DNA from: Bacteroidota bacterium
GTDB lineage: Bacteria; Bacteroidota; Bacteroidia; Chitinophagales; Chitinophagaceae
NCBI GenBank assembly: GCA_013285915.1
Contig: JABDGS010000024.1
Location: 1-42,627, forward strand
Direction: 5' to 3'
Length of the DNA: 42,627 nucleotides
The translations under genes and the position numbers were made by a program. Below the pieces are notes generated by a model that did no database searches, was not told the origin of the DNA, and saw nothing but the letters and a program-made list of their open reading frames with translations. Every line of letters begins with the position of its first letter. Position 1 is the first letter of the stretch. Below are positions 25,682 to 33,171 of this stretch, piece after piece.

Positions 25682-26170
25682 ATGAAAACTGTTTTGCTTA
25701 TACGACATGCCAAAAGCAGTTGGGATAACACCGTGCTGAAAGATTTTGACCGCCCGTTAAACGATCGCGGCTTGCGTGATGCGCCCTTAATGGCAAAACG
25801 CCTGCTGGATAAGAATATCAATATCGACGCCTTTATTTCAAGCCCCGCCCTGCGTGCAATAACTACCTGTACCCTTTTTGCAAAAGCATATAACAACGAA
25901 AAGAATATCATCACCTTCAAAGATCTGTACAATGCCCCGTCACAAATATTTGCCAGGGCAATTAAAAAGACAGACGACAAATTTGATACGATCGCCATTT
26001 TTGCCCACAACCCCGGTATAACCGATTTTGCCAACAGCCTTACTGGTGCCCGCATTGACGACATGCCAACCTGCGCCATTTTTGCGGTGAAAACTGCTGC
26101 AGAACACTGGGCAGACTTTGAAAACTCATTAAAGCAATTCTGGTTTTTTGATTATCCCAAAGCGGAGTAA
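25682..26170 (+). CDS. SixA-like histidine phosphatase
   Basis: 162 residues, the length of SixA proteins. The catalytic RHG-type motif is LLIRHAKSSWD with His9; the second histidine lies in IAIFAHNPGITDFANSL; DFDRPLNDRG and ISSPALRAITTCTLFAKAY are also typical. The family removes phosphate from phosphohistidine or small phosphoesters. It converges on the glycosyltransferase gene with 12 nt between stops. Confidence 0.93.
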   Translation: MKTVLLIRHAKSSWDNTVLKDFDRPLNDRGLRDAPLMAKRLLDKNINIDAFISSPALRAITTCTLFAKAYNNEKNIITFKDLYNAPSQIFARAIKKTDDKFDTIAIFAHNPGITDFANSLTGARIDDMPTCAIFAVKTAAEHWADFENSLKQFWFFDYPKAE

Positions 26171-26182
26171 CACTAATTGCTT

Positions 26183-27277
26183 TTACCAGCTCTCCAGCCA
26201 GCTTTTTACCACGCTCTCCAATGCGCTTTGTTTTACATCCGGCAATTTATACGCAAAAGTTTTTGCAGCATTTAAGTGCTGTTCAACATCATCATCCTGC
26301 TCACAATAATAACACCACCCCTGCTTTGCAAGGTGCGGTGCAAGATACTCCTGCTCTGTTTGGCCGGGTGTTGGTATAAAAACTGCTTTTTTGCCCATCG
26401 CAAGCATTTCCATCACCGTGGTGTAGCCACAACGGCTAACAATATACCCGCTTGCAACAATAGCATCCTGCATCTGCGCTGTGGTAAGGTGGTTTACTGC
26501 TGTGCAGTTTGCTGGTACTTCAACATGTTCTGCGCTGCCCGGCTTTCCTCTCACCAATAAGACCTTTCCATGTAATTTGGGCGCAACCGCCAGCAATTTT
26601 TTCTCCAGCATGGAACGCTGCGGTTCAGGCCCGCTTATTATCATCAGCCAACTATATCTCGGTTGTGTTGTGGACGCAATCGCCTCAAATCTTGATAAAG
26701 GTCCTAAATACCTCACCGGCACCGCAGGCAGCTTTTCCGGGTGCGAAAGCTTCCCCGCAAGGCCGCCACCCTCTTCAAAATCAGGCACCCAGCACTCGCT
26801 ATAGCGGTTAATATAACGGTAATTAAGTTTTTGCACCCGGTTTTGCAGCCAGCCAAAGGGCGCCTGTATAAGCAACTGGTGGGTTATAAAAACACACGGT
26901 ATTTTGCTGGTGAACAAGCCAAAACGGTTGTCTGATATCACCGCATCAAACCTCTTTTCATCAACCAATTTTTTCAACCAGGCATTTTCGCGCCGCACCG
27001 CAGCGACAATTTTAGGCAGCTGCAGTAAAATTTTTACAGGTAAAAGCCGTTTATTACTTGAATATTGAATGTTGTAACCGTTAAGATCAATAAACAAAAT
27101 ACCCGGAAACTCACTTTGCAGCAATATTTTAATGGCGCCGGATGCGGCAATGGTAACTTCGCAGCCGTTTTTTTGCAACAGCCTTATTATTGGTATGCAT
27201 CGTGTGGCGTGGCCCAAACCCCAGTCCAGCGGAGCTACCAGTATTTTTTTATACCTTAAATTTTCAACAAAATTCAA
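26183..27277 (-). CDS. Glycosyltransferase, MurG/GT28-like (GT-B fold)
   Basis: 364 residues. The N-terminal half begins with KILVAPLDWGLGHATRCIPIIRLL, the glycine-rich loop of MurG-like enzymes. The C-terminal half has IISGPEPQRSMLEKKL, HLTTAQMQDAIVASGYIVSRCGYTTVMEML and FIPTPGQTEQEYLAPHLAKQG, the nucleotide-sugar-binding face. No signal peptide or membrane span. The acceptor is unknown; relatives in Bacteroidota are annotated only as glycosyltransferases. Transcribed divergently from a small lipoprotein. Confidence 0.87.
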   Translation of the reverse strand: MNFVENLRYKKILVAPLDWGLGHATRCIPIIRLLQKNGCEVTIAASGAIKILLQSEFPGILFIDLNGYNIQYSSNKRLLPVKILLQLPKIVAAVRRENAWLKKLVDEKRFDAVISDNRFGLFTSKIPCVFITHQLLIQAPFGWLQNRVQKLNYRYINRYSECWVPDFEEGGGLAGKLSHPEKLPAVPVRYLGPLSRFEAIASTTQPRYSWLMIISGPEPQRSMLEKKLLAVAPKLHGKVLLVRGKPGSAEHVEVPANCTAVNHLTTAQMQDAIVASGYIVSRCGYTTVMEMLAMGKKAVFIPTPGQTEQEYLAPHLAKQGWCYYCEQDDDVEQHLNAAKTFAYKLPDVKQSALESVVKSWLESW

Positions 27278-27327
27278 TTAACTATAATTTAATAATTAAA
27301 ATTCATCTAATTTTAAATATCGCTAAA

Positions 27328-27468
27328 ATGAAACTGAAGGTAAACTATATCATCGTTCTCTTGTTGCTTGCAATGATAGTTATCAGCTCATGTTCAGGTA
27401 GTCGTGGTCTGTACGGCAGGGGGCGCCAAAATTGCGGATGCCCGTCGCACAGAGGTATGGTTGGTTAA
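27328..27468 (+). CDS. Small lipoprotein, 46 residues
   Basis: The ATG at 27328 starts MKLKVNYIIVLLLLAMIVIS, followed by a lipobox ending in SSC (Cys22). The short mature part SGSRGLYGRGRQNCGCPSHR ends in GMVG. The CGCP-x-HRG tail resembles a group of very small Bacteroidota lipoproteins as I remember them; function unknown. Signal II and the tail make a real gene likely despite the size. Confidence 0.75.
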   Translation: MKLKVNYIIVLLLLAMIVISSCSGSRGLYGRGRQNCGCPSHRGMVG

Positions 27469-27510
27469 TCATTATTAGAAATATAAAGCAAAGTAAAATC
27501 AAGTCGTGTT

Positions 27511-27759
27511 ATGAATCCCCAAAACAGAGACTTGCTGGTGCTTACAAAAAAAGTAACAATGAACGCCAAACAGCTTAAACATGAAGTTGAGCTGCTTAAC
27601 GAGTTGTTATACCATGTTGAGGATTTGCATTCATTTTGCAAGGCTAACGAAGTAATTGACGTTAACCGCTACAAAGTAATTCAAACGCCTTACCAGATTC
27701 AACGGGCTATCCGCGAAAGAGGAAAAAAGCCTTTTGTATTTATCAGCAACAAAAACTAG
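27511..27759 (+). CDS. Conserved-looking small protein of unknown function
   Basis: 82 residues, no signal peptide or membrane span. The first half is a probable helical hairpin (TMNAKQLKHEVELLNELLYHVEDLHSFCK). The second half is basic (YQIQRAIRERGKKPFVFISNKN). Codon use resembles its neighbours, and a good terminator follows, supporting a real gene. It starts 42 nt after the small lipoprotein and may share its transcript. I do not recognise the family. Confidence 0.65.
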   Translation: MNPQNRDLLVLTKKVTMNAKQLKHEVELLNELLYHVEDLHSFCKANEVIDVNRYKVIQTPYQIQRAIRERGKKPFVFISNKN

Positions 27760-27794
27760 AAGAGCCAACGATTGCCACTGCAAAAGAAATTCAC

Positions 27795-27825
27795 ACTCCG
27801 GGTTTACCGCCCGGAGTTTTTTATT
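27795..27825 (+). terminator. Intrinsic terminator
   Basis: ACTCCGGG / CCCGGAGT, a perfect 8-bp stem with a 7-nt loop, followed by TTTTTATT. It ends the plus-strand small genes and overlaps the last codons of the convergent aminotransferase gene. Confidence 0.85.
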
Positions 27826-29077
27826 GCAATTTTTCCAGCGCCGCTTCCAATTGGTTAAACATTGGTTCAATATCCGCAATATGGCAGGTACCAACACTTA
27901 GCCGGTACCAGGGCGAACTTTTTGGCGCACCAAACGCGTAAAACGGTACAACGGCAAGCTTAGCCTCGCTTAAAATATAGCTGGTAACATCAGCCTGCGT
28001 GGCAAGCACAGTGTTAGTTGTTTTTTTGCCCGCAAGGTCAAGCTTAATAGTAAGGTAAATAGCTGCCTGCGGCACCACCGCATCAACTTTATACCCTTTT
28101 TGCTTTAATGCTATTAACCCGTCATAAATTTTATGCAACCGCTCTTCAAGCCCCGCTTTAAACGTGGTAAGATAAGTTTGAATTGCCTGCGTATTGTGTA
28201 AAAACCTTGCCGTGGCTTTTTGCTCGCTCATCGGGCCCCATGCACCAAGATGGCTTAACAGCGCCTTCATTTTTGCAATTATCTCCGCCGGGCCACAAGA
28301 CCAACCTATACGCAGCCCCGTTGAGGCAAACGCTTTTGAAATACCATCAACAAAAACCGTGTATGGCTTCATGGCCGGGCGCAGGCCAACCGGGTTGTAA
28401 TGCTGCGTGCTGCCGTAAGTAAGCGTCCAGTACATTTGGTCAAACATCACGTAAAGCTTCTTTTCGTTTTCGCCCCTTTTGCTGTTCTCTTCAATTACCA
28501 GGTCGCAGATCTTTTCCAGCTCAGCTTTTGGTAATGTTGTACCCGTTGGGTTTTGCGGCGTGCACAGGCAAATAAGCGTGGCCGTGCTTATATGTGGCTC
28601 AATATCAGCCGCTGTGGGCATAAAATTATTCTCCGGCGTGGCCTCAATAAGGCAATGCTGGCCATCGGTTAAATGCACATAGTGGTTATTGTTCCAGCTT
28701 GGGGCGGCATACACCACTTTATCACCCTCATCCACAATGGCCTTGAACACGGTATAAATAAGCGGCCTGCCACCGCTGGCAATAAGTATTTCGTTGGTAG
28801 CATATTCCAGCCCCTCCCATTGCTTTAAAAAAAAGGCAACCGCGGTGCGCAGCTCAAGCAGGCCGTCGCCCGGCGGGTAATTGGTGTAACGGTTACGGTA
28901 GCTTTCAACAATCAGTTCCTCAAGCTCCTTTGGTATGGGAAAGATATTGGGATCAAAATCACCAATAGTAAAGTTATAAATATGTTCCCCCTGCCTTATA
29001 CGGTCGTTTATTTCGTTACCAAGCCGCACTATCTCCGAACCAACCAGCGACTCAGCCAGTTTACTCAACTTAGCCAT
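27821..29077 (-). CDS. PLP-dependent class I/II aminotransferase
   Basis: 418 residues. Fold-type I signatures: FTIGDFDPNIFPIP at the N-terminus, YPPGDGLLELRTAVAFFL, LCTPQNPTGTTL, FDQMYWTLTY, and the lysine that binds pyridoxal phosphate in VDGISKAFASTGLRIGW. The C-terminal YRLSVGTCHIADI supplies the carboxylate-binding Arg. The likely substrate is an amino acid such as aspartate, but specificity cannot be read. It is monocistronic with a -7 element (TAATTTTG) 19 nt upstream. Confidence 0.92.
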   Translation of the reverse strand: MAKLSKLAESLVGSEIVRLGNEINDRIRQGEHIYNFTIGDFDPNIFPIPKELEELIVESYRNRYTNYPPGDGLLELRTAVAFFLKQWEGLEYATNEILIASGGRPLIYTVFKAIVDEGDKVVYAAPSWNNNHYVHLTDGQHCLIEATPENNFMPTAADIEPHISTATLICLCTPQNPTGTTLPKAELEKICDLVIEENSKRGENEKKLYVMFDQMYWTLTYGSTQHYNPVGLRPAMKPYTVFVDGISKAFASTGLRIGWSCGPAEIIAKMKALLSHLGAWGPMSEQKATARFLHNTQAIQTYLTTFKAGLEERLHKIYDGLIALKQKGYKVDAVVPQAAIYLTIKLDLAGKKTTNTVLATQADVTSYILSEAKLAVVPFYAFGAPKSSPWYRLSVGTCHIADIEPMFNQLEAALEKLQ

Positions 29078-29317
29078 ATTTCCGTTTATTGTGGTGCAAA
29101 ATTAATTTTAATATGTTGTATCAGCCCCGCGTTTTTTGCTTATTACGCAGGCGGCTAAAAAACCTTCCTGTTGTCTTAACTCGTTTTATCCTTTTTCTGC
29201 CTTCAGCATTACGCTCTAAATCTTCTTTATTCCCTATGCCTTAAGCCCTCAACCTTCCACCTTATCAAACTTTAAACTGGAACCTTCAAACTTTAAACCT
29301 TCTTTATCCTTGCTCAA
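29078..29317. other. Repeat-rich gene-free DNA, left part of the island boundary
   Basis: Direct word repeats include TCAAACTTTAAAC at 29265-29277 and 29286-29298. Phrases such as ctgccttcagcattacgc recur in altered form near 29655. The stretch near 29325-29360 (aatccaaaaaatccacc, aaatcgtggtcc) resembles a common Bacteroidota intergenic phrase. No gene was seen here apart from the promoter of the aminotransferase. Confidence 0.55.
29097..29104 (-). promoter_or_regulatory. -7 element of the aminotransferase gene
   Basis: On the minus strand TAATTTTG fits TAnnTTTG, 19 nt before the ATG at 29077. No clear TTTG partner was found upstream. Confidence 0.4.
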
Positions 29318-29575
29318 TCAGGCGAATCCAAAAAATCCACCCAAATCGTGGTCCAAACGCCGCCATTTCGTAGCCATTCTGTACACAAAAAAGCGCGTCT
29401 CCAAAAGGCTAACTATCTTATTATCTGTGTATTGCATTTTTACAACCCTCATATTACAATTTTTTAAATACCAGCCCGCTTTTGCCGTTTCCTGCACCAG
29501 GCATACATCAGTATGGTTATATATCCTTTCATTGTTGCCATAAACTAATATTCTATTCAATAAATAATAATCCAT
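29318..29575 (-). CDS. Possible small protein of unknown function
   Basis: 85 residues from the ATG at 29575 (GGGAAGAG upstream is a weak ribosome site). The sequence is balanced, with regular strand/helix character (YYLLNRILVYGNNERIYNHTD, NMRVVKMQYTDNKIVSLLETRF) and no low-complexity bias, which argues for a gene. The last ~18 residues (WRRLDHDLGGFFGFA) translate a widespread intergenic phrase, so the original end may have been replaced or the frame may be a decaying gene. No signal peptide. Family not recognised. Confidence 0.4.
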   Translation of the reverse strand: MDYYLLNRILVYGNNERIYNHTDVCLVQETAKAGWYLKNCNMRVVKMQYTDNKIVSLLETRFFVYRMATKWRRLDHDLGGFFGFA

Positions 29576-29952
29576 TTTCTCTTCCCGAATTTTAAACTTC
29601 AAACGTTAAACTGGCTTTCATTTCTTCGCTTCAATAGCTAGAAACTTTCTTGCCTTCTGCCTTAAACCTTACGCCATATACCTTTGCTATACATATATAT
29701 AAAAACTGCTGTTTTGTCCGGTAAAAACTGCATATTTATTTTTGAGAACAGCTGTCATGCTGAACCATAGCCCTGCATTTCGCGAGGCAGTGAAGCATCT
29801 ATCAAATTGAATGAGGTGAAGCTTGTGTTGGCGCTCTGAATACCCTTAAATAAGAGAGTTTATCTACAAATTCAGATGCCCGGCTAGGCACAAGGCCAAT
29901 CCATCGGGACATCTGTATTAACGGGGAAATCAATAAATCTAATTTTGCATGC
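29576..29952. other. Gene-free DNA left of the sce7726-sce7725-RES island
   Basis: 377 bp. It contains word repeats (aaacttcaaacgttaaactgg near 29594 echoes 29265-29298) and a phrase near 29753-29800 (tgtcatgctgaacc..gaagcatct) resembling a common intergenic repeat of this phylum. An imperfect hairpin at 29873-29915 (CAGATG-CCCG / CGGG-ACATCTG) may end the island transcript or mark its edge. Confidence 0.5.
29873..29915. repeat. Imperfect hairpin downstream of the RES gene
   Basis: CAGATGCCCG pairs with CGGGACATCTG, with a one-base bulge and a loop of about 22 nt. It lies about 40 bp beyond the RES stop codon. No T-run follows on the minus strand. Confidence 0.5.
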
Positions 29953-30966
29953 CTAGCTTGATATTAGAATATGCTGCACCTTCACTTGGTCGACCTGTGT
30001 ACAAGTTACCAGGTCTTGTTCAAAGATAACAAAATTATTACCCGCTAAATGTAATGAACTCCTAAACTTAATTCCACTGACGCCAGTATAAATTTTGATA
30101 AACTCGCAGATAAATTGCGTGGGAATATATTCCAGTTCAGAATCATACCGCCGCATGGGCTTGGACAAATCAGCGCTAATTTTCTGCTTAAGTAATGTTG
30201 CTTTGATTTTGTCACTAACTGCTGAAGGATGAAAAATTGTACTTGATGCAGTAAAATCCGCTATGAGAACTGGTTTGGTTAGATTGGAGTCAATTTCAAA
30301 AGTACCTATGGAAACTTCGTCAAGATAGGTTGCTCTAATCTCATAAAGTACTGTATCTGGGTTGTCGCTAAGATACAAGTAAGGAATACCTGATGGGTTA
30401 GCCCTTCCGGGCGTAGAAGATGCTGCAGGTGGGCAAAACATTTGGGCTGGGGCGTAAGGTTGTTCTCCACTATTATGGTGTAAGCGAGCTCGATATAACC
30501 TTTGACCTTGTGGAATTTCAATTTGACTGCTGAAAAATCCGTCCCACCCTAATTCATCCGTCAAATAATTGACATCAGTAATATATCGATTTTTCGTAAT
30601 TAACTGTCGTTTTAATTGGTCCCAATAACCGACATTCTCAAGTATTTCGTCACTAAAATCCACCAATTCATCTGCGTTGGAGATTGGCAATCGAAATTTC
30701 GATAAAAGGTAATTCAGTATTGCATATGCGCTTTCTGGTGAACTGAACAGGCTCCAATTTGCTTGAATTGCAGACTTAAGCATCGTTCCATTCCCAACGG
30801 GCTTGAAATGAGCAAGGAATTCTAAAAAAAAATCAAATAATTCTTCAATGGGAATGCATGCAACATTCTTTGTGCCACAGAAATCGCAGTCGCTAGTTTG
30901 GGGTTTGTTATTTATAAACCCCAATAATTCTCTGTCTGCAAAACACTGTGTACAAACCTTTGCCAT
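29953..30966 (-). CDS. Zinc-ribbon / RES-domain protein (HEPN-RES N-terminal domain type)
   Basis: 337 residues. An N-terminal zinc ribbon (Cys5, Cys8, Cys27, Cys30 in CTQC and CDFC) is followed by a helical region (about 40-145) matching the HEPN/RES N-terminal domain architecture as I know it. The RES domain covers about 150-325: candidate Arg159 in LYRAR, GRANPSGIPYLYLSDNPDTVLYEIRA with Glu209, and Ser303 in GIKFRSS, the R-E-S triad. Characterised RES toxins degrade NAD+. It starts 4 nt after the sce7725-family gene, so it is part of the same operon. No Xre/Xre-like antitoxin is adjacent; the larger partners may take that control role (inference). Confidence 0.88.
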   Translation of the reverse strand: MAKVCTQCFADRELLGFINNKPQTSDCDFCGTKNVACIPIEELFDFFLEFLAHFKPVGNGTMLKSAIQANWSLFSSPESAYAILNYLLSKFRLPISNADELVDFSDEILENVGYWDQLKRQLITKNRYITDVNYLTDELGWDGFFSSQIEIPQGQRLYRARLHHNSGEQPYAPAQMFCPPAASSTPGRANPSGIPYLYLSDNPDTVLYEIRATYLDEVSIGTFEIDSNLTKPVLIADFTASSTIFHPSAVSDKIKATLLKQKISADLSKPMRRYDSELEYIPTQFICEFIKIYTGVSGIKFRSSLHLAGNNFVIFEQDLVTCTQVDQVKVQHILISS

Positions 30967-30970
30967 TTTG

Positions 30971-31903
30971 TTAAATTAAAAAACTGCTGACAACAAGGAG
31001 ATGGTTCTTGATTGATATTTTTTTTACGGTACCTAGCCCAGGATATCTTTGGTTATTATAGTACTCTCTCAACTCTTGTATCGCTGAATTATTCAATGGA
31101 TAGGCGTCACAAAATTCGATGGCCTTAGCAGATGCCTCAGCAAATTTTCCCTGCACGTTCGCGATAGAATCATTGGTCTCGGATGTAAAATGTCTAATCC
31201 ATATTTGATTTTCCTCCTGGGCGTTAATATACGTTAAATGAATCACCACAGCCCTGGGTGTACTGCCGCCTTCGATGTATTCACTCGGCAGTACGCTAAA
31301 ATCCGAAAAGCCTTGATAACCATCTTCCGCATAATACAAATGTTCCTCTGAAAATTTATGAGCAGTGATACTAAGAAAGTCGGCATTTTTTTCCTGTTTC
31401 TCAAATACATCGTCTAGCCGAATGTATGTTTTGTTCAATCCTTTGAGATAGCGGTCAAAGCTGCGATTTTTTTGCGGTTCTAGTACCATCAAATGGCTGA
31501 TGGATGAATTTGTACAAAGCTGGCGCAGTGAATCATTATCCGCAAAGTTGGAATAACATATCAGCATACATCCACTAAACTGATACTTAGCTATCATAGC
31601 AGTTATAAAGTCAGCATTATTGGTGTAATGAAAAGCAGGTAAAAAACCGGAACTTCCCAGCGAATCAAGATAAGCGCTGAAATCCTCATTATCTCCAGGC
31701 AGTTCTCCAACCAAGGGGTTAAGGATTAAGTATGCTGTTTGAGCATAATCGATAAGCGCCTTATTCGCAAGATTTAGACTGTTAATGGATTCTTTAACAG
31801 GTTCCAGTACAGGGACAACACGACCTTGAATCGATCCTTCGGCGGCAAGTTCTCTTACGCAAATCAGCTCGAACTGCCGGGCTCTTAAGAAGGGATAATA
31901 CAT
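30971..31903 (-). CDS. sce7725 family protein
   Basis: 310 residues. The N-terminus MYYPFLRARQFELICVRELA..GRVVPVLEPVKESI matches the sce7725 family, usually found next to sce7726, and also recalls the start of phage beta-family proteins (YxPxLxxKxGE...xxPxxE). The middle part has VLEPQKNRSFDRYLKGLNKTYIRLDDVF, and the C-terminus is helical (EFCDAYPLNNSAIQELREYYNNQRYPGLGTVKKISIKNHLLV, in parts). No catalytic motif is known to me. Its ATG overlaps the stop of the sce7726 gene (TGATG), and the RES gene follows after 4 nt, so the three products are probably needed in balanced amounts. Family name from memory. Confidence 0.82.
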   Translation of the reverse strand: MYYPFLRARQFELICVRELAAEGSIQGRVVPVLEPVKESINSLNLANKALIDYAQTAYLILNPLVGELPGDNEDFSAYLDSLGSSGFLPAFHYTNNADFITAMIAKYQFSGCMLICYSNFADNDSLRQLCTNSSISHLMVLEPQKNRSFDRYLKGLNKTYIRLDDVFEKQEKNADFLSITAHKFSEEHLYYAEDGYQGFSDFSVLPSEYIEGGSTPRAVVIHLTYINAQEENQIWIRHFTSETNDSIANVQGKFAEASAKAIEFCDAYPLNNSAIQELREYYNNQRYPGLGTVKKISIKNHLLVVSSFLI

Positions 31904-32760
31904 CAGCTAATTGTTGTATTTAAATTAGATAATAATTGATGTTTTTGAGTAGCAGAATAGTTCATGGACAAGAAAAGTTGATTCAATTGACTTTCTTCTT
32001 TTGAAAATACGTTGTGCATTCTCCTTGACTTCATGAGCTCAACAAACTGTTTACTTAATGCATGCATAGGAATCTGTCGCATCAACTCTTTGCAAATCTG
32101 AAATTTATTAAAATCATGAAACTTCGGCCTCTCTCCGAAATACTGCTCGACAAGAGTTACATATTCGTGTGTATGCAAAACTTGCATCAAAACATCCACA
32201 TTAATCTGTTCATTTCGCTGAGGCTGTCTAATTAAGGAAAAGGAATTAGCAGCATGGCTATATATAATAATGCCAGTTGAGATGTCTCGTTTCATGTACT
32301 GGTGAGACTTTACTTCAGGAACAATTAGATAAACCTCATTAAACAATTGGCCATACTGTTCAAGTTGATTGTTTAGCCTTGCCTCTTTATCAAGTAGCGT
32401 TTTTATCTCAAAAACTTTTGACACCCCATTAAACATGGCGAGATCAGCTACCGCTTTACCCAATCTAAATTCGCTAAAAACAATCGAATCTATTACGCCT
32501 ATTTCCTGTAATAACCACTTGCTAATAAATTCATTCTTATACACATATTCATTGGGATAAAATCTTTCAAGTACGCGATAAACGTATCTAAGATAAGAGA
32601 GGTAGCTATGCCTTCTTTTAATTAGCGAAGAATCATACCGGTCAACCTTCATTCGTAGACTGGATAGATCATTTTTGTACCACTTGGCTACTTCGCATCG
32701 GGAAAACAGGCTAGAATAATCGCGTAATTGGTTAATATCGTATTCTCTGCCAAGGCGCAT
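31903..32760 (-). CDS. sce7726 family protein, PD-(D/E)xK nuclease-like
   Basis: 285 residues. The catalytic core pattern is visible: Glu97 in FSEFRLGKAVADLAMFNG, Asp106, then Glu118-x-Lys120 in VFEIKT, and Gln132 with Tyr136 in LNNQLEQYGQLFNEVYLIVPE. This order (E..D..ExK..Q) is that of restriction-endonuclease-fold enzymes. The N-terminal ~90 residues are helical and basic, perhaps for nucleic-acid binding; the C-terminal part (about 185-285) is helical. It is the first gene of the three-gene island. A -7 box ends 4 nt before the ATG. Codon and base composition are visibly poorer in G+C than flanking genes. Confidence 0.85.
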   Translation of the reverse strand: MRLGREYDINQLRDYSSLFSRCEVAKWYKNDLSSLRMKVDRYDSSLIKRRHSYLSYLRYVYRVLERFYPNEYVYKNEFISKWLLQEIGVIDSIVFSEFRLGKAVADLAMFNGVSKVFEIKTLLDKEARLNNQLEQYGQLFNEVYLIVPEVKSHQYMKRDISTGIIIYSHAANSFSLIRQPQRNEQINVDVLMQVLHTHEYVTLVEQYFGERPKFHDFNKFQICKELMRQIPMHALSKQFVELMKSRRMHNVFSKEESQLNQLFLSMNYSATQKHQLLSNLNTTIS

Positions 32761-32764
32761 AATA

Positions 32765-32772
32765 CAAAAATA
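32765..32772 (-). promoter_or_regulatory. -7 element of the island operon
   Basis: On the minus strand TATTTTTG fits TAnnTTTG and ends 4 nt before the sce7726 ATG. A TTG about 25 bp further upstream is a weak -33. The transcript would be nearly leaderless. Confidence 0.4.
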
Positions 32773-32827
32773 TCAATTTTTATCTGCTTTCTCCCCGCAA
32801 GATTGAATAATTGGTTATCTTAACTCG

Positions 32828-32952
32828 TGCTCTCCTTAATGTTCCTCCAAAATAAAATCAGTTTGCTATCCGTATTAGTTAGCGAAGCCCCCTGCTCTCC
32901 TTCATGTTCCCCGCAAAAAATAAAATCAGTTTGCTATCCGTACGAGTTAGCG
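32828..32952. repeat. Direct repeat, two copies of about 60 bp
   Basis: Copies at 32828-32884 and 32893-32952, offset 65 bp. Both share tgctctcctt, then atgttcc, then ataaaatcagtttgctatcc and agttagcg, with small differences between. They may be tandem regulatory units, a remnant of insertion of the island, or a repeat spread by recombination. Confidence 0.8.
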
Positions 32953-33069
32953 CAGCGCTCTACGGATTTATAATAAAAGCCAGTCTTTGACTGGCATTCA
33001 AAGGTAAAAAGCATATGTATTACAACAACAGCCCAATAAAGATATTTTGTTGGCTTTAAGTAATAAGCA

Positions 33070-33098
33070 ACCTATAAGGTTTCAAAAACCTTATAGGT
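33070..33098. repeat. Perfect 13-bp palindrome ACCTATAAGGTTT
   Basis: The arms 33070-33082 and 33086-33098 are exact reverse complements with a 3-nt loop (CAA). No T-run follows on either strand. The same palindrome type is, to my memory, scattered in Bacteroidota intergenic regions, so it is probably a REP-like element. Confidence 0.8.
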
Positions 33099-33171
33099 CT
33101 GCGTTTACTGCACAATTCTTTGAAACCGGCAAACTGGTAAGCCCCAACCCTCCAGGCATGGCAGCAGCCCC

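Larger units (their letters stand above)
32761..33171. other. Repeat-bearing gene-free DNA right of the island
   Basis: 411 bp. It holds the promoter of the island, a direct repeat of about 60 bp in two copies (32828-32884 and 32893-32952), a short hairpin (GCCAGTC-TTT-GACTGGC, 32979-32995) and a perfect 13-bp palindrome (33070-33098). No gene was seen. Confidence 0.75.

Noticed and set aside
29953-30966. RES gene as a standard two-gene RES-Xre toxin-antitoxin pair
   Set aside because: No small Xre/Xre-like antitoxin is next to it; the partners are two larger proteins of other families.
33070-33098. Perfect palindrome as an intrinsic terminator
   Set aside because: Neither side has a T-run, and no gene ends directly before it on the plus strand.
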